A DNA stretch of 64,000 nucleotides from Eucommia ulmoides (GCA_016647705.1 CM028335.1:9624905-9688904), one strand, 5' to 3'; positions 1-12,330 are shown, counted from the first letter of the stretch. The notes: generated from the sequence alone by a model not told the origin. Made by a program: numbers and translations.

Positions 1-548
1 ATTTAAATTTTGTTTATGTAATACATTTTCAATTCTAATTTTTTAATTACTTTCTGGATCAATTGTTGGTTGCTACAAATTTTTTATTTTTTTAATATTT
101 AAAGCTACTTGGTGCTGAATTTTTTAATTTTAAAATTATTATGAGAATTAAATATTATTGGTTTATGTAATACATTTTTAATTACTTTTGGGATCAAATT
201 ATGGGTTGTTACAATTTTTTGAATATAAAAGAGAATTGCTACTGATTTTTTGAACTTTAAAATTATTCTAAGAACTAAATATTTTTTATTTATGAAATTT
301 AGTTATAATTTATATATAAACTATTTCATTTAGTTATAGTTTTTTTTTAATTGTTCGGTGAAGTTTTCATGTGAGAATTTATTTAGTAATATTTTCACTT
401 AAAACAATGAGCTTGTGGATTTTTTAATTTTTATTTTTTTTACTTTTTATTATGTTTGTACTTTTTATCCCGTTTTGTATATGAAATTATTTGCATAAAA
501 AGAAAAAAAAAAATCATTACTTCTATCAACACTTATATGATAAACAAA

Positions 549-550
<2 letters not shown>

Positions 551-592
<42 letters not shown>
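551..592. repeat. (TA)n microsatellite
   Basis: Uninterrupted AT dinucleotide run of about 42 bp. The segment on its left (near 481-550) and the one on its right (near 620-690) are near-copies of each other, so the microsatellite sits between short duplicated arms. Confidence 0.9.
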
Positions 593-596
<4 letters not shown>

Positions 597-1027
597 TAAA
601 AATCAAAAGTCTAATAGGTATGAAATTATTTGCATAAAAAAGAAAAAAATCATTAGTTCTATCAACACTTATATGAGAAACAAAGAAGATAAAAAAAGAA
701 AAAAAAAAAGATTTTTTTTTTTTTAAAAAAAATAAAAAATATAATAAGTGAAACATTTATAGTTTTTTTATTTATTTATCATTTAAAACTTATTTAAATA
801 AAATATTAATTAAAGAGAAAAAATTAAGAAGAATGAATTTTGTGAGCAATTAATAGGAATTAAAGATATGAATTGAGAATGAATGAAAATGCAAAAAAAT
901 ATATTTATTAAGGTCTAATTTATTCTTAAGTTTTGTCTTTTATTTTTAGTAGATAGATATAGATATATATCAAGATCTGGGGATTTACGTAAATATAGAG
1001 TATAGAAGGGTTAGCATACTTTTTTTA

Positions 1028-1030
<3 letters not shown>

Positions 1031-1060
<30 letters not shown>
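1031..1060. repeat. (TA)n microsatellite
   Basis: Uninterrupted AT dinucleotide run of about 30 bp followed by a decayed TA-rich tail. Confidence 0.9.
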
Positions 1061-1068
<8 letters not shown>

Positions 1069-2574
1069 ATATATGATTCAATTTAAATAGTCACACACAC
1101 ATATATCCCATTTTTTGACAATTTATTTTTTAATTTTTGCCAATTTATTATTTAGTCTTTTCCATCAATTGAGCTGATTTTAATTATAATATCAATATAA
1201 ATTTAACAAAGTTGATATTAATTGAATAATTCTAATAAGAATAGGCGAAAAAAAACAAAAAAACTAATAATAAGTAAATTATATAACATCCCCCTCCAAA
1301 AAAAAAAAGGGAAAAAAAAAAAAAAAAAACTTAAAAAGAGGAATAAAGAACTTTTTGAAAAGGTGAGGGGGCAATGTAGAAATCAACATATGGTTAGAGT
1401 GGGATCAATTTTAAAAGTAAACTTTTTCGTATAAATGTAACACCGGGACACTTACCGAATTTTATTTTATTTTTATGAAATTATTCCTACTAAAATCAAT
1501 GTTGTAAGAAATTACTCATTTACCCTTACAAAATTGCCTTTTATTCTTTTGTTTTCTATTTTTTTATTAAATTTAATTTGCTATTTTTTATTTCCAGTTT
1601 ACTTCTTTTACAATTTTTGTATGTTTGTTTTTATTTTTTCTTTATTTTTTTTGTTTTTATTTTCATTTTTATGTTCATCATTTTATCTTCTTCACCAATT
1701 TGGGTTCTGAAAAAAAAAATTATAGCTCAAATACCAAAAAAATAAGAAACAAAAAAAATATAGAAAACAAAAAATAAATCAAAAGAAATACAATAGAATG
1801 CAAAAAATAAAAATAAAAAGAGAAAACATAATAGAAAAATATAATTGAAATAAAACTCAATTAGAAATTAAGAAAAAATGGAAAATAAAAAACTGAAAAC
1901 TAAAAACCAAATACATAAAATAATAAGAAAAAATATAGTAAAAAAAAAAAGAAAAAAAGAAAATAGAAAAACAATAAAAAAACTGAAAATGAAAAATGAG
2001 ATTTTAAAACACACACACACACACACAAAGAAAAAAAAAGAAAAAGAAAATAAAAGGCAAAAAAAAAAAAAAAAGGTAAGACTAAAATAAAAAAGGTAAT
2101 TAATAATTAATGACTAAAATAATAAAAAATATATAATGACAAATGGTTAATTTTATTTTAGAATTTATACCACTTTTCTCTCCTGTGATTTTGTTGAAAA
2201 TCACAAATTTCTCTTATTATTTTAAAAATTCCTGTCATTTCCTTTGACTAATTTTTCTTGGAAAAAGACAAGAATACCCTTATCTCGGAGAACTAAGTTG
2301 TCTTTAACAAAAAATGATAAGAAGTTAGACAGATATTTATTAAATGACATTGAGAAATTTTTTATTAACGACAAAAAAACGAGACAAATATATTCTTTTA
2401 TTTTAGAAATAATTGGCGATTAGTCCCAAATAGCGAAGGTAATCTATTGTTAGTCCCATTTAAAACATCAGTTTTGATTTAGTCATTTAAATTAGATTGT
2501 GCTTGCATATTAGTTATGCGTGCGTTACGCATTGCGCGCAGAGTGTAGAAAGAATTTAGTGAATAAATTCGTGT

Positions 2575-2930
2575 TATAATGAATATTAGTTACATATAAT
2601 TAAAATTAGTTACAACTTAATAATTACAAATTATATGTAATATTAGTTATATGTACCTATGTAATATTAGTTACACGTTATGTATTATAGGTGTTTGTTC
2701 AATATTTGTTACATCTAATAAAAATTGTCTACATAAATTAATTTAATATTAACTACATGTATTTGTGTAATATTAGTTAGATGTTATGAATTACATGTAT
2801 TTGTACAATATTTGTTACATTTAACAAATTTTTACATACAAATTAGTTACCTGTTACAAATTATAGTAATATTTGTTATATCTAACAAATATTTTATACT
2901 AAAATTAGTTACATGTTACTGAGTAAGTAC
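2575..2930. repeat. Degenerate array of TTAGTTACATGTTA-like units
   Basis: Variants of the motif TAATATTAGTTACATGTTA recur about every 40-60 bp, alternating with an ACAATATTTGTTACATCTAA variant. The array has decayed and spacing is irregular. It is probably an old minisatellite or the remains of a repeat-rich transposon end. Confidence 0.5.
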
Positions 2931-2940
2931 AAATGCGTGT

Positions 2941-4461
2941 ATTAGGCATTCTGCCTTTTTTAATGTATGAGATTAAAATATAAGTTACAATTGCACATAA
3001 GCCTTTTTTAAAATGAAGGGTAAAATATTTTTTTTTTTTTAAAAATTAAGTGTAAAATAAAAAATTTACCGCCAAAACCCCCTTTATTTTATAATTAATG
3101 GAAAAGGGGTCTGAGACCGCGGATTCCATCCAGTGGCTTATCTGATGTTGTACGTGAACAGAAGAGGTGAGGTAAAACCAGTGGTGGGAGTGGGAATAAT
3201 AACTCTGGCTCTGGGCATTACAAAGATAGGCATCTATAAGTGGAGGGAGGGCAGTACCAGAAATAGATGGGTTCATTCCTAGTAATTCCAGTACGCACAC
3301 CTCCAGTCCAGTAAATGAATCCTAAATCCCCATGGGTAAAATAGTACACACAACAAAAACAACCCCCACAAGTTGAAAAAAAAATAAAAAATTGTCCATA
3401 AAATAAATGAAGTGTTCAAATTTTATATACAAATGTCGAATTTTATCATTTTCATTTGTTTTGTATAATGGGTTGTTAAAGGCATGTTTGGTTAGTGTTT
3501 CCAACGCAACTTAACCCAGCACATTCCAAAAATTTTAAGATTGATATTTTAGAATGTGTTTGACAAACTCAATTTTGTTCCCAACTCAACTCAAAAAATA
3601 AGATTTAATTCTTAAAATCCTAAGAAATGAGAAAAAAAAAGCTGTTTTTTTTTTGGCCCATCCCAACCCATCCAACTTTAGGGACACATTGGGTATTTCT
3701 CAAATTGGTAGTGAGAACCCCTGATCAATCCTCATCCAACCCATTTTCGAAATCGCTTATTTTTTGACATTTCTCTGGTCTTCCTCCCATCTCCGTTGGC
3801 GATTGCTCTCCTCTCCTCTCCATTGGTGACGGCGACCTTCTTGATCTCTCATCTGGTTTAGGGTCTTGGGTTGCGATCTCCTCGTCTCGCCATCGCCGTC
3901 GAAGCCAGATTTGGTTTAGGGTTTAGGGTTGTGAGGGTCTAATCGAACAAATCTTGGTCACCACCACCATCGTTTGTTCTCCGTTCATCGTCTGTTCTTG
4001 GTCACCACCACCATCGTCTATTCTTCGTCTCACCATTACCATCGCCATCGCCATTGCCTTCGTCAGCCTTCTCACTGCTTATCTCTTTCTATTTTCGTTG
4101 CTTTCAACGGTAATACACTTCAATTTACTTGTTTATATACAAATCCGAATGTGTATCTCGTTTTCTAGCCTTCATCGTTCATCACCATTGCCACTCATCG
4201 CGAAATCGATTTCGATTTCGTTACTAAAATCGATCACGAAATTGATTTCGATTTTGATTTCATTGCTCAAATCGATTTAAGGTTTGGTTGCTGAAATCGA
4301 TTTCTCAGAATTAGGGTTCGATTTCTTGATTTTGGTTTAGGGTTCGTTCTTGATTTCTTAATGATTTCTTGATAAGTTTTAAGAATTAGTCTTCTTGATT
4401 TCTTGTTCTTTGATGTAAGCTTAAAGAAATATGTACATAAGAAAAAAAGATCAATTGTAAG
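2941..4461. other. Intergenic stretch with low-complexity ATCGATTT repeats
   Basis: No gene supported. At 4196-4330 there is a simple-sequence patch built from ATCGATTTCG-like words, flanked by TC-rich sequence (3780-4090). The open frames across it are Ser/Ile/Leu-rich and look like translated repeats. Around 3480-3700 the wording resembles the ends of small DNA transposons, but no clean terminal repeat pair was found. Confidence 0.4.
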
Positions 4462-6480
4462 TGTTGATCCTAAGATTTTGATGGATAATTAAAGATTGAT
4501 ATTTTTTGTGGAACTAACGATTTAATTGAGTGTTTCAGTTTATTAGTTCCAATAATGAAGTTATGATGACAAATAATGAATGAATGTTAAAAGATGATGA
4601 ATGATTAAAAGATTGAAGAATTTGAAAAACTTAGGGAAAACAACTCAGGTTAAATTTCAACTCTTAATATCCCAATTAGGATCACACACGATATAAAATA
4701 ATTTTTATAAATATGTGTGTTTTTTGATAGAATTCTAATTAGTTAAATTATTTGCTCCTATGTGTAATTGAAAAAGAAATAAAGATAATTGACTAAAATT
4801 GAACTTAAGTATTTAGTAGAGCTAACCGAGAAAATAAATTGGTTAAAGGGACGAAAACGTCGATGAGAATGAATTAAAAACAAATTTAGAAGAGGTTCCC
4901 GGTATTGACAAGTCGATAGGTAAGTTGACCGGAGCATAGAAGGTAAAGTCTCTGAATCTCTCGGTCGACAAGGTGGTCGACCTGAGCTTAAATGGTGAAC
5001 TTTCTGAATCGATAAGTCGACAGAGAGGTCGACCTGTGACCAGAAATGAAACTCCCTAAATCTCTAGGTCGACAGATAGGTCAACTGATGGGTGATGGAT
5101 TCTTGGCTTGGCTACATCCTGAATTGAGCAGTTGACCGGTGATTCTTGGTAAGTCGACTTATGACACTGTTTTAGAATTTTGTGGAATTCTGGATTTTAT
5201 TCTAAAAATAGCCGTTACTAACTGTTTTATGGTTAAGATTCATGAGATATATTAGGGATTTAATGTTATTTGAGATATGCAACATATATTATGATATCCC
5301 TATAGATATGATTCATTAAATTTGAATATTTTTTAATTTGGTACGTGTAATTCTTTTTATCCTATTTAATTGTGATTGGAAAATATTTGGGGGACTCAAT
5401 TGAGAAGTTTAAAAGTTATAATTAAGTGATTTGAATCATGATGAAGTCTTAATGATATAAGGAGTCTATAAGAGTAATTAAATATCATAATAAGTGGGAA
5501 CTAGCCGTTGGAGAACTTATTTTATTTCTTTTTATATAAACTTGCATTTTTCATATTAAAGAGAGATATCAATCATTCTAAGCTATTAAACTCTCGTGCT
5601 TTCTAAGAGTTATCATAATGAGAGTTTTGTGAGAATTGTCTTGAAAATCATTCTTGAGATATTGAAGAAAATTATTGTTGATCACCGATTTGAAGTTGCA
5701 TTGCTAATCATTATTCTTTCGGTGGAATCCGGTGAGATCTTTCCAAATTACTTTCTATTTATTGATTGCTTGATTATATTTGGAATTTGATCATTGAATT
5801 ATTTTCTAATTTTTTATTGAAAATTATTTTTGAAACAATTTCTTAAAGAAATTCGATTACGTGCTTAATTATGTACTACCCAATTTTTGTTTAAAATTAG
5901 ATTTTGAATATCTCACTTTTTTATCACTAGTTTTGGAATATCAATTGAGTTATAATTTATCTGGGGTGGTAGAAGTTATGAGTGAGAAAATCACTTATCA
6001 ATTATTTGTAATTGGTGAGTTGAGTGTCAAATTAGATACTATTGGGAGTGTCTAATCAAGGGTAACTGGTTTCAATCTCATACGGTAAAGAGATTGAGGT
6101 TTTGATCTTTGCCTAATGTATAAAAAGATTAGGTGTTAATTCTTCATTGATTGAATTTATGAGTGATTTTGTAAAGGTTCCATCCTTATCTGGGAAAAGA
6201 ATAGTTGGAGCGTTTTTGTGAGGTTTTGATTCTTGAACCTAAGGTATAAAAATAATTAGGTCGTGATTCTCCCTGTAATAGAATTAGGTTATTCTTGAGC
6301 CTATAAAAAATAGAGGTTATTTCTGAACTTGGGAAAAATAATTTGTAATAATTAAGGTAAAATTTTCATTGCAATTAAAATTTCAGTATTTTTTAACTTA
6401 GAAGGGAACTAAATAATGTTTGACTGAAAATAATAACGGGTTGACCATTACTTTGCAAATGATAGAGAGTTTACGGTTTT
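4462..6480 (+). mobile_element. LTR-like retrotransposon repeat, plus strand, right end undefined
   Basis: The left edge starts TGTTGATCC and continues with a GGAACTAAC word about 50 bp in. The same opening (TGTTGAACC ... GGAACTAAC) is found in inverse orientation at the 7671 end of the next repeat, so the two share a family. Inside are 51-bp tandem units and a TATA-like TTTATATAAAC at about 5528, followed by a CT/AG-rich leader-like stretch, the order expected of an LTR promoter. No matching second LTR, primer-binding site or polypurine tract was found, so the right end is only approximate. Confidence 0.35.
4897..5100 (+). repeat. 51-bp tandem repeats with GTCGAC palindromes
   Basis: Units starting near 4897, 4949, 4999 and 5051 each carry one or two GTCGAC or near-GTCGAC words in opposite halves (for example GGTCGACAAGGTGGTCGACC). 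Spacing is about 51 bp. They lie upstream of the TATA-like element of the surrounding LTR-like repeat, so they may be part of its promoter region. Confidence 0.6.
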
Positions 6481-6558
6481 AAACAAAATGATAAAAAAGA
6501 TAAGTGAGAAATATCCTTGATGAATTTTCATCATAACTATGTGTATTTAGTGTTTCTA

Positions 6559-7671
6559 TGTTGGAAAAACATGATACAAGAATTAATTATCTAATTATTA
6601 ATAAGAAATGTAAGAAATGAAAAGAAAACAAATCAAAGTTCTTTGTTATAGAAACATTTCAGACAACATAAAAAAATAGAATAGAGATTTATGTTGCAAT
6701 ATTGAATGGAAGAAATTAGAACAAGATACTGTATTATCGAATAGAAACAGAAACAAAAAAACCACAAAAGAGATTGAGGCAATTGTTTGACGATTTGTCT
6801 TTAAAGTAGATTTTACTCCCGCTATGGTGTTTACAGTTTAAGTGAGCATCTGCCTTCCAGATTATAACAATCAAACAGCTATTGGTACCAACATTGAAAA
6901 CAAAAAGCTCAACGAACTAGAAAAGTATTGAACTTTTTCAAGAACTCTCAAAAACATCGAAATCTCTCAAAACTCTCAGAAAAAATGCAATGCAAGCTTA
7001 TATTATTGGATGCCTATATGTTGAGAAAGCTTGCCCTTTTATAGGAACAAAAGTAGAAATTGCAATTACAAATCTAAACAATTTGGCTTTTTAGGCTCTA
7101 TTGGGGCTTGGATTTTCAAATTCTATATAAAAATACACAAAGTCCAACTCAAGCATTCTCAAGACCCATAGGCTCAAGTACAAGGACCCCAAGGCCTGGA
7201 CCCTAGCTTGGTTGACCGAATTGGCCAAAAAAATTATCATTTTATATGTTAAAAATATTTTCTCAATTCAACGCTTTTCCAAAAATATTTTTATGATTTT
7301 AACACTTTATAAATTTTATTAGGATTATGAATTTATCACTTTTGACGACAATACACATAAGATCATTCATTTTAAAGTATCGTGTTTGATCCTATTTCGG
7401 GTTGCATTAAAAACATAAGAGTATTGAGTTATTTTTACCTAAGAATAAAAAAGATCTTCAATGCTCCAAAGAATCTTCAATATCTTCGTTTTGCACCCAT
7501 CTTGAATCTTTTCATAAAATCTTCATCTTGTAAATATTCAATGATTAACTTTTTCGATTTATTCTTTTTCTTATTTTAACACATGGAACTTCTAATCTAA
7601 AATAACTCAATAAACTTGTTAGTTCCATAAAATATCAACGTTCAATTGTTATCAAAACATTAGGTTCAACA
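6559..7671 (-). mobile_element. LTR-like repeat, minus strand
   Basis: Bounded by TGTTGG at the left and TTCAACA at the right, so it has the TG...CA form with a short inverted terminal repeat. On the minus strand a TATAAAAGG word lies near 7040, about 630 bp from the start, followed by a TCTC/GAGA-rich leader, as in an LTR. The first 60 bp match the start of the repeat at 4462. The 5-bp flanks (TTCTA and GTCTC) do not match, so this is not a clean solo LTR. Confidence 0.45.
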
Positions 7672-9400
7672 GTCTCTATTTGGGTACCGGGCTCTTGGGG
7701 ATCCAACAACCCCACACCCATACACTGTTTCTTGGGATCCCCAACCCCCTGTATGGGTTCGAATCGATGAGGTGTGCCGATTCATAAAGGTTGTGGAGAA
7801 GAGATTGATAGAAGAATTCGAAACTAGAGGAAGTATAAGCACAACAATTGTTGTTGGCGCTAATACGAACTGTATGGAAGCAAAGTAGTTTGCACCCCTC
7901 GTCGACTACGGGGCGTGGGACTTGTTCTTATCGAGACGGAATAGGTTCCAGGCGTTGTAGCAATTCTCTCATGTTAGAGTGGATTTCTCCTACCTATATC
8001 TCCAAACTTTATATCAGAGAAGTCGTCCCTAGCTATGCCGGATGTCTAGTCGGAGAACTTGTCTTCTCTAGGAGTAGTGCCGACAACACGAGCTATAGAA
8101 GCTTGCGTTCATTCATTAAAGGTATTCACTGCACCAGAATTCTAGACACCAAATACTGGCATTTGTCGGTACAATGATTATTGGATGAGCAAAGGATCTG
8201 CCCTAATTGGGTGATCATTTAGTGTGGTCAGGAGAGTAGGAATTCATTTTGTCTAGTTCCCACAGTCGGCGCTAATCTGTTTGTACCCAAAACTTGCCAA
8301 CTGATTAAGGGGATGGACCGAACTATTATTCTCTGATCTGGAAGTTTGTGGAGCTTGTTCATTGAGTATCTAACTTGGTTGATGATATCTGCAGAAAGAT
8401 CAGTCGGTGTATTCCTTAACGAAGTTTAAGGTGTGAGAGTAGGTATTTGAGCCGAGCAATATTAGCGGGTAGGAATAGAATAAATGCAACACTTGAGCCT
8501 TTAATGAAGGTGGAATAGAATAAATGCAACACTTGAGCCTTTAATGAAGGTGGATACATACAGGCAAGAGACTCTGGATTACGGTGAACCCCAAGGCAAG
8601 TGAAGTAGGAGGATTATCCCTAATCCAGTCTGGTTGGAACTTAATCCAATCTAATTGGGGCCTAATAATCTTAGGCTTGGGTCTGGGCTAGGCCCACGTG
8701 GTCCAACAACGAAGGGCCAACAAAGCCCAATGGAACCGACCCAAATGACTGAACAAAGATTTGTGGATTACTAGGCAAACGGTCCAATCTACTTGGAATA
8801 TGAGGAAATGATCAGTGGCCCAGAGAATGGAAGAAATGACCAGTGTCCACGTTCATATTTAGAGGGTTTAAACTGAAACGTAACAAATTTATTGAACCAC
8901 ATATAATTGTCCCAATATTTAGAGGGTCAAAAATGAATTTTACCCAATGATAAGAATGATTCCATAGCTAAAGTCCGTTCTATGTTTATCAATTCATCTC
9001 ATTTTTCATGTTAACAAGTTTAAAATAAATCAATTTATAAATTAAATTTATGACGAGTATAATTTTAAAAATTTGAAATACGTTAAATATATAAAAATTA
9101 AGATAAGTAGAGTATAACCGAGGCTTGTGATCTAACGATTTTTCTAGCTTTGTATACAAAAAAAACAGTATGATATCTAAAAGGTAAATAAAATTGTAGG
9201 AAAAGTAGTATTTCAAAAATGGAATCTAGACCTTTATTTTCATCAAAGTAATCCAACCATGTATAAAACCATCCATTGCACAACACACACACATATAATG
9301 AAGAGCATGGTTGATCAACTAGCTTTACTCAGTTGTTAAGATATTTTATTACATATGTCACTAATCATCTGGAAAAAAAAAAATTGGAATAAAAAAAATG
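7672..9400. other. Unassigned sequence between repeats and peptide gene
   Basis: The part 7680-8830 is less AT-rich than its surroundings and has the texture of decayed retroelement internal sequence, but no domain could be recognised in any frame. The 109-residue frame at 7848-8177 has no recognisable motif. From about 8880 the sequence is ordinary AT-rich intergenic DNA. Confidence 0.35.
8472..8551 (+). repeat. Perfect 40-bp tandem duplication
   Basis: The 40-bp block at 8472-8511, which contains AATGCAACACTTGAGCC, is repeated without change at 8512-8551. Perfect identity suggests a recent duplication, or an assembly artefact. Confidence 0.9.
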
Positions 9401-9443
9401 TGGTTGGAGTTGCTCAGGATAAAAGTTGTCTCCCAAAAAACAA

Positions 9444-9450
9444 TATAAAG
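9444..9450 (+). promoter_or_regulatory. TATA box of the DVL/RTFL-like peptide gene
   Basis: TATAAAG lies 93 bp before the start codon. A transcription start about 30 bp downstream would give a 5' leader of about 60 nt, which includes a GA-rich stretch. Inferred from position only. Confidence 0.5.
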
Positions 9451-9536
9451 TCAGCCACCTCGTACTCTTAAAATATTCAGAGCTTCAAACTTAGAGAGAG
9501 AGAGAAGAAGAAGAAGATATTGTTAAATTGTACGTG

Positions 9537-9701
9537 ATGGAAACGGAAGATGGAGAGACAATGCACGTGAAGTGCACGTGCAGATCGTTCCGGGAGAAAT
9601 GCAGTCACCTGATGGAGAGGCAAAGGGCGAAGTTCTACATTCTCCGGCGATGCATAGCTTTGCTTGTCTGCTGGCATGACGATCAGACAACCGACCCCTG
9701 A
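9537..9701 (+). CDS. RTFL/DVL: DEVIL/ROTUNDIFOLIA FOUR-LIKE small peptide
   Basis: An intronless frame of 54 codons plus stop encodes a basic, Cys-rich small protein. The C-terminal half (about residues 15-46) carries the pattern of the DVL/RTFL family: CRSFREKCSHL, then RQRAKFYILRRC, then a hydrophobic LLVCWHD ending. Family members are plant-specific membrane-associated peptides, usually 40-150 residues, that restrain polar cell proliferation and shape leaves and fruits when over-expressed. The N-terminal part is short and acidic, and this portion varies across the family. The first ATG is chosen because a TATA box and a short leader precede it; a second ATG eight codons later would still keep the whole domain. 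The frame is intact and stands alone, with transposon debris on both sides. Identification rests on the family motif; the particular member cannot be assigned. Confidence 0.85.
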   Translation: METEDGETMHVKCTCRSFREKCSHLMERQRAKFYILRRCIALLVCWHDDQTTDP

Positions 9702-9794
9702 AGAGGAAGAAGCTGCTGTAATTTATACTATATATGTAAGTTACTACTGTTCGTATTCATGCGCGCACACATATGCACACATCAAATGATTTTC

Positions 9795-9990
9795 GTATAT
9801 CAACATAGTCTGGCTCAAGTGGTAAGACGCGTTCGAACTAAAGTAATTAAGAGACCTTTGTAATATTAGAGATTCGAGCCTGTGGAAAAATAATTGATAA
9901 TAAGGGCAACCATGTATACTAAAAGAGATTAGTCTCAAACCTTCGTGGATATACCAAAAAACAATGATATCCGTATGTATATATAAGTGT
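9795..9990 (+). mobile_element. SINE-like repeat with tRNA-type promoter boxes
   Basis: Near 9810 there is an A-box-like TGGCTCAAGTGGTAAGA and near 9866 a B-box-like AGATTCGAGCC, in the order and spacing of an internal RNA polymerase III promoter. The sequence cannot fold as a complete tRNA, so a tRNA-derived SINE is more likely than a tRNA gene. The ends are not defined. Confidence 0.4.
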
Positions 9991-9999
9991 ATTCTTGTG

Positions 10000-10006
10000 T
10001 CTATCT

Positions 10007-10041
<35 letters not shown>

Positions 10042-10372
10042 CTAAGGTTGAACTATATATATATAATATACATTTGCAATTTTCCAACTCTCAGGTCAGG
10101 TTGTATTAATGATGTGCACAGATATGTGACCACCTAAAAAGGAGAGCGAGCATGAAGAAGTTTGACGTGAAATTCCAAATTACTCTCTTTGTCGAGGAAC
10201 TGTAAGGACAAAATTCTGATAACTAAATTTGCTTTTCTTTTTTTTAACAAAATTTGTTTCTTACAAAGGAAAAAAGAACTTAAAAAACTTATGGAGATTG
10301 GAGGGTCATATACCCCGAGAGTTGTAACCTAATGGTTATTTAATGCGTCTCTCTAGTAAGAGATCTAGTCTT

Positions 10373-10404
<32 letters not shown>

Positions 10405-11410
10405 GTGTGTTCAGAACAGTTTATGTGTATCTTGACTAATCATTTGACGATTTTAAGAGCGCACTCCTCAATATCGGCCTGGTACATTCAAGATTTAATT
10501 CCTGGAATATTCTGCATAAGAATCGAATCATGTTTGATAAGGAAATGGAACACATTTCTTTATCAATTGGATTAATACCTTTTGGATAAGAGATATTGTG
10601 TTCAAAATCTCTATCCCTAACTATTTTTATCAATAAAAAGAAAAGAAGAAGAAGAAAAAAAAGACGAATAAGAGAGAGATTTGAGGGTCATATGTAAATT
10701 GAACTTTTAACTATTTATGACAAGTCAATAATAAAATTCGTGGACTCTAATTTTCAAATCATGGTCATCAAATAGTGGATAACAATGAAAGACGGAGAGA
10801 GAAAAAGGAAGTACTCTTATTATGGTTATCATTTTTTTTTTTTTTAAAGCTTTAATATAAAAAAACTTCTAATTTATATCAACTAATTAACTTTTAATTC
10901 TTACCTATTTTAGTTAATTTTAATAAAATATTGAATATAAGTTGAATGATTAATAAAAGGTAAATAGTTTCAATTTAGTTGACGCTAATTAAAAAATAAA
11001 AAATAAAAATAATATAAGTAAATAATTTTTGAAACAATATAGTGTCCGTTTATACCTCGAAAAATACTAGGGGAAAAAATCATGAACGAAATAAAAGTTA
11101 AAACCATTGTAATAAGCCGTTTGATTTGTATGGAAAATGGGGTGGAAAATAAAAAGTAGATGGAAACTCTGTTTTTCTTTTCCTTTTTTATTTTTTATTT
11201 TACTTAAAACCGTTCCATTTTCCAAAGTAAAATTGTGAACATATTGTCTTGATTTACCAAATTTACTTTTATAGCTATTGTGCTCTTCTTCCTCTGCATT
11301 TCATGTTTGATTTATTAATAGGTACCATGGTACAAATGTAGATATACTTGGCAATCACTTCTTTCCTTTCCATTTTTCACTTATACCAAACATGTACACC
11401 ATACTTCTCC

Positions 11411-11413
<3 letters not shown>
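10000..11413. other. AT-rich intergenic DNA
   Basis: No gene. Contains a TA microsatellite near 10008-10037 and a T run of about 30 near 10372-10401. The sequence just before the T run (10310-10370) has a weak tRNA-promoter look and may be another SINE-like piece, but the boxes are poor. Confidence 0.45.
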
Positions 11414-11450
<37 letters not shown>

Positions 11451-12160
11451 AAAGAAGAAAGAAAGGATTACGAGCAGCGATTAAAAGTCCCCGCGTCCAC
11501 TTCTGCGAAGCCAAGAACAATCATATCTTCTTGAGGGAATTCCCTGGTCTTCAGATCAACACTTCCTTTCTTGTCTTTCCTAGTGAGATAGTCAATGCTT
11601 TTGTTCTCTCTCTCAGAGCAAAACCTCGTCCAATCTTTCACCCAAGACGTGAATCTTTGTCTTTGGCATTCTCCTAGGATTACTGACACCACCTCCATTG
11701 AATTCGTTTTCACTATGATCCTTGGCAACTCTCTTCCCAATGGGATCCATATTCTAGTGTAGATGCTTCTTATGCTTCCAGTCCCATGCACAACGATAGT
11801 TGTCTGAAGTATCTCAAGAACCAAACTCCCAAGTTATCACGAACTAAAGCCTCCAATACCTTGTCTACCCGGTCTTTCTATTGCGCTTCCATTCTTGTTT
11901 AGCTGGTAGAACCCTGCACATTGAAAATTCCAATAAGAAAATCGAGAGACAGATTTATATTTAGGGGATAGTAAGTATAGAAAATTTTTTAGTAATTCCT
12001 TATTGAAATGAGTTATTTGCAAGATTGTAACAAAGGTATTTGAGTCTATTCCCTCAATTACTTGTCTATTTTTTTTCCCTCCATATCTCTCATAATTCTC
12101 TAATGTAAGAAAAAATGAAGGATAATAATTTATCTTTCTATAAGATGAATATTGCATCCA
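11414..12160 (-). mobile_element. 3' end of a LINE (L1-type) with RNase H remnant and poly(A) tail
   Basis: The minus strand carries a decayed RNase H domain of the kind found at the C-terminus of plant L1-type LINE polyproteins. Reading from about 11920 leftwards: FYQLNKNGSAIERPG (the usual position of the first catalytic Asp, here replaced by Asn), then a stop, then a stretch ending IIVKTNSMEVV (the usual Asp again replaced by Asn). The coding remnant is followed at 11414-11445 by 32 T on the plus strand, which is a poly(A) tail in the minus-strand sense, so the 3' end is on the left. Both Asp replacements and the stop show it is dead. The 5' limit is unknown because the element is truncated. 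Confidence 0.55.
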
Positions 12161-12235
12161 TCTTTCCTATTTTCATACCAAACTGAGTTGTAATGATTTC
12201 TCGCCTCAAAATGTTAATTGATATACTTTTTTCAT

Positions 12236-12330
12236 CCAAGAGGTGTTAGTCTGATTGGTAAGGGAAAATATCCATTTTCTTGTCAACCAGAGTTCGATTC
12301 TTCGAAGTAGCACTCCAAAATTTAAATCTT
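12236..12330 (+). mobile_element. Short SINE-like fragment
   Basis: An A-box-like TTAGTCTGATTGGTAAGG near 12246 is followed about 40 bp later by a B-box-like GAGTTCGATTC. No tRNA cloverleaf can be formed. The boxes resemble those at 9810 and 9866, so both could come from related SINEs. Confidence 0.35.

Larger units (their letters stand above)
1..2560. other. AT-rich intergenic DNA, no gene seen
   Basis: Very AT-rich sequence with long A and T homopolymers. The short open frames here are Lys/Asn-rich or Phe-rich translations of those homopolymers and resemble no protein family. I see no splice-like gene structure, no RNA gene and no recognisable transposon ends. Confidence 0.6.

Noticed and set aside
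3954..4280. 108-codon plus-strand frame rich in Ser, Ile and Leu
   Set aside because: Spans TC-rich and ATCGATTT simple repeats; a second overlapping frame is equally open, as expected of low-complexity DNA.
9795..9880. tRNA gene
   Set aside because: A- and B-box-like words are present but no acceptor or anticodon stems form; a SINE-like repeat is more likely.
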